Positions 50,801 to 61,194 of a stretch of 64,000 nt of DNA are shown here, in pieces (position 1 is the first letter of the stretch; each line of letters starts with the position of its first letter). The notes under the pieces were generated by a model. That model saw only the letters and a list, made by a program, of their open reading frames with translations, made no database searches and was not told where the DNA came from. The translations under genes and the position numbers were made by a program. Origin of the DNA: Gorsachius magnificus (lineage: Eukaryota; Chordata; Aves; Pelecaniformes; Ardeidae); assembly GCA_034008185.1 (NCBI GenBank), contig CM067081.1, positions 79,690,765 through 79,754,764 of the forward strand. Reading direction: 5' to 3'.

Positions 50801-51090
50801 TGTTATGGTGAGAATGGAATCACATATGATGCAGTGACAAGAGTAAATTTTTAAGACTGCTTTAAAAGATGGATAGTCTTGTTGATATATGAACTTGGCA
50901 ATGCTATCCAAGAACAACTTCAGCAAAGATTGTTGCTTAAAGTAACGCTGGATATTAGAAAGCCTAAGTTTTCTGATGTCAGACTAAATAATCATGTATC
51001 CCTGGATATTCAATACTACAAATTCTGATAAAGCCCATGAAAAAAAGTAAGCAAAAATCTGAGCTAAAGTTTTTTTAACCACAAGACTGT

Positions 51091-51128
51091 ATATATATAT
51101 GTGTGTGTGTGTGTGTGTATATATATAA
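51091..51128 (+). repeat. (AT)n-(GT)9-(AT)n microsatellite
   Basis: A compound dinucleotide repeat: five AT, nine GT, then about five AT. The flanking AT runs are mirror-like around the GT core. Likely length-polymorphic. Confidence 0.92.
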
Positions 51129-52253
51129 ATGGGTAAAAATCTATGCAAAAGACAGTTTTATTTCTTCAAGTTCCTACTTACCTTTATGAACAGTGAAAAA
51201 CCTGCAGAAAACCTTACTGAGCAGTGAAAAACCTGTCAAAAAACAGGTGGATTATGAATTGCCTAATGCTGAAATAGAAAAGATCATTGAGGAGACAGTA
51301 AGATAGACATCATGTATAGAAAAGCCTGGTCTTGACAATAAAGATATTAAAATCTGTGAGGTGCTTTGAAGGTCTAAGAGGCTGACGAGACAGAACTATT
51401 ATATACTTTGTTGTAATATTTTGTTCTTTCTTTTTTTTTTTTTTTTTTACTTGAAAAAGGGAGATACAGGAAAAGAAGGCCAGCAGTATTTTTGTTCGAA
51501 CTATGAATTACTGTTGGATTCAGTTAGTGGCAGGGGTTCAACACACATATTATTATTGTTATTCTTTCAGACCTTTCTATTTTATAAAACAATCTCAATT
51601 GAGCTGTAAATTCCTGGCCCAGACCGTGCTTAACCACATCCAGACCCCATCCATTTACCAGAAATATTTTTTTCAAGTGATATATTAATTCCAAAGATCA
51701 GCCTGAAGTTCTGTACATAGTCACATGACTGTGTAAGACATTAATAATAGTACTACCTCTTCATACAGTGTTTCATCAATCATATATTAAGTACTAGCAG
51801 AAATGTTGTCATAGAATAAACACATTGCTCTTCTACAAAGATTTCAGGAGGCCTGGGCGGCAATGGATATTGTAGAAAAAAAAGAAATGGCTGCAATGTA
51901 ATGTTGAATGCAATCAGTTGATAGTGTATTTGATGCAGCTGTGCTGGTTTAGACCAAATTCTAGATGAGGATTTCTGCAAGGTACCTTTTTATCTCCTAC
52001 AGCTGTTATTTAATTTTGTTTGTAAACTAAATTAATTTTATAAACTCTGTCTAATACATATTAGTACATTTACTATGAGAAAGGTGCTGATTGTAGGTGG
52101 AAAATCTAAACCTAGCAAATTAAAAATAAAATAAATGCATTTACTGAAAAGATTCTAGCTAGACAGAATGTTTAATATTTTGGAAATTGAACATTGCAGG
52201 GGGGCTATTTTTCTAAGTTGATTTTTTTAGCAAACAAAACTTTCACTTTTCAG

Positions 52254-52413
52254 GTGGAAAATCAATGAACTGGGAAGGAGGTATTCGTGTGCCAGGGCTT
52301 CTCCGTTGGCCTGGAGTCATACAGGCTGGTGCCTATGTTGATGAACCAACAAGTAACATGGATATATTTCCTACCATAGTCAAACTTGCCAAGGCACAGT
52401 TCCCCTCTGACAG
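52254..52413 (+). CDS. STS: Steroid sulfatase, exon with catalytic K368
   Basis: A 160-nt exon corresponding to human STS residues 367-418, with split codons G366 and R419. It starts G-K-S-M-N-W-E-G-G, giving active-site K368 (52259-52261) and W372, a residue where human missense change causes X-linked ichthyosis. It continues [16 protein letters not shown], then [20 protein letters not shown] and FPSD. The [12 protein letters not shown] block is conserved in the STS family. Acceptor TTTTCAG ends at 52253; donor CAG|GTATGC at 52414. It joins the previous exon as G366|G367-K368 without loss of frame. This is coding sequence of ordinary quality with no stop or shift. Confidence 0.96.
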
Positions 52414-55035
52414 GTATGCTCTGTAGTTATGTCTATTTTAGAGAAAGTCTCATGAGCATTTTATACATTCTGGCGATGTCTATTAAGATAGAGGTGAAAA
52501 TGAAAAGAAAAAATTACATTTTAAAAGCACTTTTTTGTCATTACTTACAGTCGTATGTTATCTCTTTTCATATTGACATATTGATATATTTTACAGAAAC
52601 ATTGTATGTAAGTACAGCTTAACTTGCAGAACAAGCACCAAGCAAATTAGGGTAAGAGAATACCACCAAGAGCAACATACTGTCAAGTCATAGCCTAGAA
52701 TTATTTACTAAAAGCAAAAATAAATGTATCAAAAAAGGCTCTGTTCTACATGAGTGAACATAGTAGGAAAAGGAGCTACAAGCATAAATTATTTTAAACT
52801 TTACAAGCTCAACCTTGGCCTGCTTACTATAAAAAAACACATCAAAATGCCTTTTCATGGGATTTTTTGTTGTCTACCTAGTTAATGAAAATAAACCCTT
52901 ACAGAGTTTTGCAGCACTGGACTTCTAAAATTAATAAGACGCTTTATTGACACTTCTACATCCCTGTGCTTGCTCTTGTTCAGGAGATACTCTGTCTCAG
53001 CAGCAAGGTGTCTCTACTTAAACTCTCTTGCCATCCATATCCAGTAAGTGGAGAAACCTACTGATATGCATATGCTTTGAATACATCTACCATAAAAAAA
53101 CAGCTTTTGAGCACAAAGCATCCAGAATCCGCATGAGGAAAACCTGTGGTGAGCAGAGACACTCTGCTAATGATGATTCATTGAGCGCTTGAAGGAAGTG
53201 GCAGGGCAGGACATGTGTAAGACATGAAAAATTAGTCAGAATGGTCCTGAGAGATCCCCTACAAGCAGTAACTGTCAAACCTAAGCAGTTAAGATTGTTC
53301 TTAATGTGGGCCAATATTATCCACTTTGTTTTCATATTGCTTGAGTGAAGACTAAACACTGATGTTTTATTTTGATCTCTGACAGAAATCCCTACATACT
53401 CATGTAATTTCCACTTGCAAGTTGCTCCATTCTGATTGTTCTGTGTTGACTATGTGCCATAATTACTGCTTCATGGTAGGTCAGAGTGCGGAAGCACTAG
53501 CTTGGAGCTAGCTTGAAGCATCTTTGATACAGCAGCTGAATTCCTATCACTCCGCTGAATTTTTCCTGAGAAATAAGAGAAATTACTATGAATAGGATTC
53601 CGTCACTAGGAGGGAACAGGTGAGAAATGAAAGGAAGAGATGATCTTAGTTAAAGAAGAAAAATAAGTCATCAGAAAGAAAAGACTCATATACCCTCCCT
53701 GAAACCAGCAGATGTGGGAATGCAAGAGTACTGGACACATATTGCTGGAGACACCCTTTTCTCCATCAACAAGGTGTAGAACCGAAAATGTACAATGGTC
53801 ATGCATCTGTCCAGGTCTCAGCTTCATAGTGGGAAAATCTGTAGGGGTAAGACGAGAGTGCATTGCTCAGGCAAGAAAACACAGCTATTTGAGAATGGGA
53901 AGGACCCTAATTCAACAGACCCCCACAGGCAGGGGTGCACACAGAAAGCAGAGTTATTGGATGACATTGCTTTAGGAATTTCAGTATATTTTCCTGCCCA
54001 TCCTTTGAGAAGAGTTCTATTCAGAATGGTGCTGTTGCATCCAATTGCTGTCAAGAATTTCATAGTCATATGTAGCTTGTGGCTTAAAAAAGTGAAGATA
54101 GTACCTGTCTTATAATAGTTACACTAACGTGAAAAGGGTGTTACGCGGTAATGAAAATTAACATAGACATTTAAAGGTTTAAAAGCGTCAAAAAAGTTTT
54201 TATGAGATGTTGCTCAAAATGCTTAAAAAATAGTTACCTGCCAATCTATATATCAGAAAAAAGTAATTTCCTATAAAACTTTTTGTAAAATTTGTAATTC
54301 ACACCAGGTCAAAAATGCAGATTGTGGTTTCTCCCCTGCCTGCTGATTCCAGCAATTCAAAGGCTTCATTTATGGAAACATTTAGATGCCTTGCTTATTT
54401 TATAACTCCATTTTGATGTAAATTGACTGACTCCTTCAAAGCATGATCAGAATTGTCCAGCAGAATTTAGTTATTATATATCTGTGTGTGTGTGTGTGGT
54501 GGTGATAAACATATACTTACACATAGTTCCATTTCAATTTCGAAACTGCTAGTTGTGTGTTCAATTCTGGCATGCATAATTTGCTGGACAGAGCTTTTAA
54601 CATTACTTCTGGGGATGCTAACACAGCACAGCATATATTTCTTGGTTTAGGCTTACTTTGGCCAGATTACTCCCAAACAGGTTGAGAAGGTATATGTGTT
54701 TTTATACCTGGAGGACTGTGTTGTAGCAATTTACTCACGTATGTCTGGTCACTTTCCCAGAAAAAAAAAAAAAAAAAAAAAAAAAAAGATAAAAATGGGT
54801 TGAGGATGCAACCATTCCTAATGGAAAAATGTAAAATTTATGTTTCCTTAAATAATGTAGAAATCAAAGGAGAAGAGCACCTGAAGGTTTTTCTCTGAAT
54901 TGACCAATTTGAGGTGGCCATTCAGATCATGAGAACAAGATTTATTTTTTTAAGGAGTGGAAATGCAGAACTATAACATATCCATAGAGTCAGGTTTGGG
55001 TTATTCTTCTGATTTTGGAATGCTTTCTTACTCAG
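52414..55035 (+). other. STS: STS intron, 2.6 kb, no element recognised
   Basis: Intron of 2622 bp interrupting the R419 codon. It contains a short GT run (54482-54498) and the A27 run at 54761-54787, but no recognisable LINE, LTR or gene. Confidence 0.7.
54761..54787 (+). repeat. Poly-A run of 27
   Basis: The longest homopolymer in the window: 27 A, preceded by CTTTCCCAG and followed by GATAAAAATGGG. I looked for a processed pseudogene or SINE body upstream and saw none. Confidence 0.92.
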
Positions 55036-55157
55036 AATTATTGATGGACATGATCTGATGCCCTTACTTCAAGGAAAAGTTACCCGATCCAAACATGAAT
55101 TTCTCTTTCATTACTGTAATGCATATTTAAATGCAGTGCGCTGGCATCCAGGAAACA
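55036..55157 (+). CDS. STS: Steroid sulfatase, exon with C446, last visible exon
   Basis: A 122-nt exon equivalent to human STS residues 420-459, with split codons R419 and residue 460. It encodes [20 protein letters not shown], then [21 protein letters not shown]444 and C446, both sites of human ichthyosis mutations, are present; C446 pairs with a cysteine that lies in the C-terminal part of the human protein. N459 is at the position of a human glycosylation site, but the sequon is completed by the next exon. Acceptor CTCAG at 55031-55035; donor A|GTAAGT at 55158. The rest of the protein (about 120 residues in human) is not found by 64000, so the gene continues beyond the window. Confidence 0.96.
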
Positions 55158-57038
55158 GTAAGTAAACTTGCCTGTTCACATTTTAAATATTTCATGTAAT
55201 TTTTATTACAGCGTGAAATGGATCAGAAAAAAGCCTTGAGCTATAGTAACAAATAAATTGTTTAAAATATCTAGCCTTTTTCCTTCTTTTTCACTTTTCT
55301 TTTTGCTAGAATGCACCTGTTCGCCATTTACTGTTTGACATTAGTTTGTCACTATGCATTAATGTTATATATCAATACAATACTGAGGTCTATGGTATCT
55401 GAAACTATTTTTTTAAACTTGCCTGAGAGATAGTCTGTGCTACATAATGAAGCGGTCAAGGTTAACTGTTAACATCTTCCTAAAAATGTACAGGTAATAG
55501 GACAGCTTGCTGAATAACAGCACAAGTATGATGTCAGCCTGGCCATTTTTATTATTGAGATAGCAAAGTATAGAAGCAGCACTGAGTCAGAGTCATAATT
55601 ATCCAATAAATGAATACAGCATTAAAGGGTCCCTCTTCATGCTTTTTAAGAATGATACAATTCCACTTTGTAGACCAAAGAAAAAAGCATTTCCCACTGA
55701 TCTGCTCCTTTCTAACTAACAGCTTGCTGTTTCTGGTAGCAACTTCCACATTAACCAAAGCATATTTCCCTTTTTATAAAAATCTCTGTGCTGAATGAAC
55801 TCAAACACACATTTTTCTCATCTCAGTTGACATTCAAAGTGATGACTTGTGTTACAGCTTCAAAATGATGATCCAAGACAGGCTTTGGTGTAGCATATTT
55901 TGGTTTAGGTACCTTGGGAAAGGACTTGCTTAATACTTAAAGTGCAAACTTAAAATGAGTTGGAAACTTTGTCCTCTTTGTCACCTGCAGGGTCACTTTA
56001 TACCTGTCTTAGGCTTTAAACTAGGAAAAGGGAAAATATTGCATATAACATTTATTTACGACTACTTTGCCTGTATATCTTGCATTTGATAAATAATCTT
56101 AAGGAAGAACCAAGCAATGGGAAGATGTGTGGTTATCTAGTACCATTTTGGATCTGAGGCTGGATGAAATTATTCTGCATCATGATGAGGAGAGAAGTAG
56201 GCAGAGCTCCAGGCAGGCAGAGAAGCTGTTTTTCTCAAACATAAACCTTTGCAAGATGTCTGAGGAAAGGGTCGGCTTTGTTATTCACTGAAGCTGAATT
56301 TAATGGGAAATGAAGGGGAGCTACAATGAGGGGCTACTCTATTTTATTTACTTGAGGGGCAAGAATGTAGATTGTGATTCTTCCTTTATCCTTCCTCCAA
56401 GGCAATCAAAACAGAAAGCCCACTCAGAACCTGGCAAGAACATGTGCATAACATGTTCATAACATTGAGCTGATTTTTGTATGGAAGCATTTTTGAAATA
56501 CTACCTTGTAGTGCGAGTAGGCAGTAGCCAGATATTACTCTCTGCTCCCTTTTGTACCAGTCCCCTGGGAGTCCTCAGTGCCTGCTTCTTTCTTACTTGT
56601 CCAGTCTCAGATCTTCAAAAATACCTTTTCCATGTAGACAATGCAATCATATTTGTAAAGATATTTATTGCAGTCAGCTAAAGGTTTGCCCCTGTTTATC
56701 TCTCTCCCATGTGTTACTGTTGTATACAGATAAATATACTTCCATTACAGCTCTATGCACCTGATACTATCAGCATTGCTGTGGGTACTCATGTGGAAAA
56801 ATGAGTAACATTGGGTTTGCTTCTGATATCTCAGCAGCTCTATATGAAGCAACTGATAAGTTCGAAGTGCCTTATATTACTAGTCAGAGTATGGTTGTCT
56901 TCTAGCCTCCCACCACATCTCAATCTTTACAGCCAATCTCAGAGTCTATCCACAGTCACTATTTCTGGTACTATTAAGTGATATTTTAGAATATGAAAAT
57001 TATGAAAATTAACATAAGCAGAAATATTATGCAATGGG

Positions 57039-57059
57039 TTTGTTTGTTTGTTTGTTTTT
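57039..57059 (+). repeat. (TTTG)n simple repeat
   Basis: About five tandem TTTG units, ending in a T run. Confidence 0.9.
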
Positions 57060-60000
57060 CTGGAGAAGCAATTATTTCAAACATTTCATTCAAAATGTTG
57101 CAGAGCTTTTGCCTAGCAGCGAAGAACTAGATTAGAAGTATCCTATAGCAACAGTTCATTCCCTATACTTAGGAATACAACCAACAAAGTGAATGAAGCC
57201 ATGTTCATTACAGACTAGAGTCCTTGTTAAAAGAACCCAATTGTCTAACTAGTCTGAGATGACATTATAGACTGCTGATCCCTTCATTAAATATGTAACT
57301 TCTATTAATTTTAAAGATGCACTTTTTGAAGAAGAAAGCAGCAACAGCCAGAAATTCATAGAAGAGAAACTACAACTGCTAAGGAAAATGTTATTTATGT
57401 ATTTATTTATTAATTAAAGTACAATCCATTCTAAGTAAAGGGTAAAGGAGCATATATTGCATATAGGCACTTATTAATGCATGTATTCTCATATTTCTTA
57501 CTATATTTATTTTCTGGGAAGTCTTAGTTTGTATGTCAGCTTCAGCTTGCCTATTCCACTTTTTTTTCCCTAGATACTCAAAGTGTAGGATTGGCTTTGA
57601 TCCTAAGGAAAAATGCATATGCCAGGAAGTGAGAGGGAAGCAAAAATTCTGCTTAGTCATTTGGTACCATGTTGCCTTCATCACTCCACAGTTCCCTTAG
57701 CAACTTTATCTTTGCCATTTTAAGATTTTCACTGTGCTTCAGTCTGAAAAAAAGGGGGGTTGGTTCAATATAGCTCTTAGGCTGTACATATGGAACAGGT
57801 AAGTTTAGTGTATGTGAAATTTATAGTATTTGCACAACTTTCCCTTGCTTACAAGCTTCTAAAGTCTGACTTAAGCAGGTGTATTTCTTACATTATCCAG
57901 TGAAGGTCAGAAACTTCAGGGTGAACAATCACCATTTTATGTTTATATACTTAGAGGCTAGGCATTCCTCATTACTAATCAATACACATCTTCCTTAAGA
58001 TGTATTAGTTAGATCAGCTACTGCAATTCACAATATACTTTCCCCTTCATCAGCCCTTTGAAGGAGCATTTCGAGGATGTGTGCTATGTAATGCTTTTCT
58101 TAACCAGCACTTCAAAATTTAAGCCTTATCCTTTCTAGATACATGTGAGGAAAAGAATCTGTTTTTCCTCTACCCTCCTTCTCTTCCCAGCCCCAGAAAA
58201 TAAGCTAACACCATTTTCTTCTTCATCTCTCTGATTCACTTACATTTTGCCTGATATTAAAAAATAATGCACATTATTCTTCATTTTCTGAATTAAAAAA
58301 GGAATGGGATATCAGGCAATTTTCTGTCCACATGATTCATGTCTTGCTCTCACAGATTCGTGCATACTGACACTTGCTATCAGTGCCTTGGAAACAGCCA
58401 AGACATTGGAGGATGATTTCCTGTTATTCTGAAACCTTACAAAGATGTGTAATTTAATTGATCTGTTAAAAATCCAGAGAGGAAGACATGCTAAAACAGT
58501 CAGCAGCCTATTGTGATTTCTCATTTTCAGTGCTTATTCTCCATGGCTATCATCTGGTGTACCATATAAGTACCAATATATGAAAGCAACACCTCTGGGG
58601 AAAAAAAAACAAACCTCTGTGTTTCTGCCTAGTGAGGTGTAATCATTTAGGGTTTTTTAATCATTAAACATTTACATTTAAAACAAAGCAGGTGTAGGAT
58701 TTGCCTTTACTTTCTTGAGCTGAGCCACCCAAAGTTTTATGTAGCTTTCTGTTAGTTGTGCATGCCAGATTATGCTTTTGCCTAATTTAACTCTAATCAT
58801 GTGTTCTTCTCCTAGTGCAAGTAGACCAGTTCTTGTGTATTTGCTAAAGTTATAATTTAGCATAACTGAATACTAAAAAACTATCAAGAGCTCTGTCTCC
58901 AAAACATTACTGGCATATGAATCAGTACTATTAAAAATGCATTGCTATGACAACTTAATTATAAGGAGAAAATTCATCAGATACAGAGCAAATCTACAGT
59001 TGAATCAGTTGCATCTTTCAGGCTCCTCTGACTGTGCACAAAATTTTCATTTGATAAGGAGGAAATATATTGTAATACTGTGTAATAAACATTGAAAAAT
59101 GTAATGCAATACAGTCTGTACTATAAAGAAATAATAGTCTTACAGTATTTTGGTACTACTAATAAAAATATACTAATGTTTCTGATAAATGCTAGAGTGA
59201 CTTTATTAGCAGCACTTCACCTTTTCTATTTCAAAACGGATTTCATTATTCAGTGAAAATTGTCATTCAGTAAACAAAAGAAAAAGAGACTTCCTATGGC
59301 AAGTTAAATTGAAGCATGGTAGACAATAGAATCAAACTAGCTTATCATGCAAAAATAATGCCTTTTAGAGACAGCAGAAGTTCACTGAAAAACTTTACAT
59401 AGAGATTTTCCACTTTGCCTCATTTAACAAATAAGATATGTTTCAATTAGTGTTTATTATGAGTTTCTTGTATGTTGTGATCTACTGCAGTTACTGAAAA
59501 TAGTTCAGTCAAATTCACCAACCACGTATTTTTTCTATATTATTGTAGAATTCATAGCTATTGTGATTCCTGGCTGTTGCAATGTCCTCCAGCATCCAAC
59601 TGTTACCATATTTCATGAGACATATTTTGCTCTTTGGCTAGAGATAAGGGGATCTTCCTAGTCATGCATTTAGCCTTTTCTGCGGTATCAGCTGTTACGG
59701 GTTAAAGACAAACAAAAAGAGAGGAATATTTTCTTTTTTGCAGTTTTCAGATTGGGTATGTAGGATAAATTTACTGAATAGGTTGCGGGTTTTTAAGTGA
59801 TTTCTGCAGGTTCTGTCTGACTGAAGACATTAGAGTCATAACAAAGAGAGGACAAAGAAGGCAATATCTGCTCAGAAGGGCCATTTTGTAACAACTTCTA
59901 GTTTGGACAGGTGTAGCCTTTCTTGTGACATGGAATTAAAATAAAATCTCTTTCTGAAGAAATGAAAATAAGAAGAGGAATACCTTTCACTTTTCCTTAC

Positions 60001-60155
60001 CTCTTGAAAAGACTATGACATGCATACTTTAAGGGGTAATAAGGGTTACCTTGTTAATTAAGAGGACTTGCATTATTTACAGTGCCATTCTTAATTCCAT
60101 TTTTGATAATAACACATTGAGTGTTAATAGTTAAAAACTGTAAACTGAATTCATA

Positions 60156-61194
60156 TAGAATCATAGAATCACTTCGGTTGGGAAAGACCTTTAAGATCAT
60201 CAAGTCCAACCGTTAACCTAACCCTCCCATCCCACCACTAAACCATGTCCCAAGCACCTCTCTATCCTTCTTTTAAACCCCGGGGGCCCCCCCCCGGAGC
60301 CCATTCCCCTGACAACCCTCTCGGTGAAGAAGTTTTTCCTAATGTCTAGCCTAAACCTGCCCTGGCGCAGCTTCAAGCCATTCCCCCTCATCCTATCATC
60401 TGTTACCAGGGAGAAGAGGCCGACCCCCACCTCACTACAGCCTCCTGTCAGGCAGTTGTAGAGGGCGATCAGGTCTCCCCTCAGCCTCCTCTTCTCCAGA
60501 CTAAACAACCCCAGTTCCCTCAGCCGCTCCTCGTATGACTTGTGTTCCAGACCCCTCACCAGCTTGGTTGCTCTCCTCTGAACGTGTTCCAGCAAGGCAA
60601 CATCTTTCTTGTAGTGAGGGGCCCAAAACTGAACACAGTATTCAAGATGCAGCCTCACCAGCACCGAGTACAGGGGCACGATCACTTCCCTACTCCTGCT
60701 GGTCACACTATTCCTGATACAGGCCAGGATGCCATTGGCCTTCTTGGCCACCTGGGCACACTGCTGGCTCATATTCAGGTGGCTGTCAACCAGTACCCCC
60801 AGGTCTTTTTCCACCAGGCAGCTCTCCAGCCACTCTTCCCCAAGCCTGTAGCGCTGCATGGGGTTGTTGTGACCCAAGTGCAGGACCCAGCACTTGGCCT
60901 TGTTGAACCTCATACAATTGGCCTCGGCCCATCGATCCAGCCTGTCCAGGTCCCTCTGCAGAGCCCTCCTCCCCTCCAGCAGATCAACACTCCCACCCAG
61001 TTTGGCGTCATCTGCAAATTTATTGAGGGCACACTCAATCCCCTCATCCAGGTCATTGATAAAGATATTAAACAAGACTGGCCCTAGAACTGAGCCCTGG
61101 GGGACACCGCTTGTGACTGGCCGCCAACTGGATTTATCTCCATTCACCACAACTCTCTGGGCTCAGCCATCCAGCCAGTTTTTAACCCAGCTTA
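60156..61194 (-). mobile_element. CR1 LINE copy with long RT reading frame, antisense
   Basis: About 1.04 kb of minus-strand CR1, 5'-truncated in the RT domain. On the + strand it starts with the reversed tail TAGAATCATAGAATCACTTC and ends near TTTTTAACCCAGCTT. It is the same subtype as CR1 copy A of the 21-23 kb nest ([20 protein letters not shown]). Near its 3' side, 60278-60297 is a pure C/G block that replaces the segment found in copy A at about 21373-21425; the GC content there is far above the surrounding intron. Confidence 0.92.
60218..61150 (-). pseudogene. CR1 ORF2 fragment, RT motifs B and C to C terminus
   Basis: An open frame of 310 codons if the GTG at 61150 is taken as its first codon; it is not a true start. 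Motif [12 protein letters not shown] is at residues 14-24 and the catalytic FADD at 45-48, followed by the CR1 C-terminal region ([40 protein letters not shown]). Five codons upstream of the GTG, a TGA (61163-61165) sits where copy B has arginine, and the frame is open again beyond it. That is what a CGA-to-TGA CpG decay would give. Motif A, the endonuclease domain and the N terminus are missing. The last residues ([13 protein letters not shown]) come from the C/G block and are not typical of CR1. Non-functional. Confidence 0.9.

Larger units (their letters stand above)
42430..52253 (+). other. STS: STS intron, 9.8 kb
   Basis: Intron of 9824 bp interrupting the G366 codon. It holds one CR1 copy (44001-44867, minus) and simple repeats at 51091-51128 and a T18 run at 51431-51448. 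I recognise nothing else in 42430-44000 or 44868-52253; open frames there are short and match no family I know. Confidence 0.68.

Noticed and set aside
54761..54787. Poly-A tail of a processed pseudogene
   Set aside because: No coding or SINE-like body could be recognised upstream and no flanking duplication was seen.
1250..55157. Assignment to ARSD, ARSL (ARSE), ARSF or ARSH instead of STS
   Set aside because: The D-Q-G-A-H-V-E-E motif, the exact residue numbering and the overall similarity point to STS. The paralogues, as I recall them, have a different sequence around D342 and an extra residue near K368.
60542..61087. 181-codon + strand open frame
   Set aside because: It lies opposite the CR1 reverse transcriptase frame on the minus strand, which carries the real RT motifs. 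This is a shadow.
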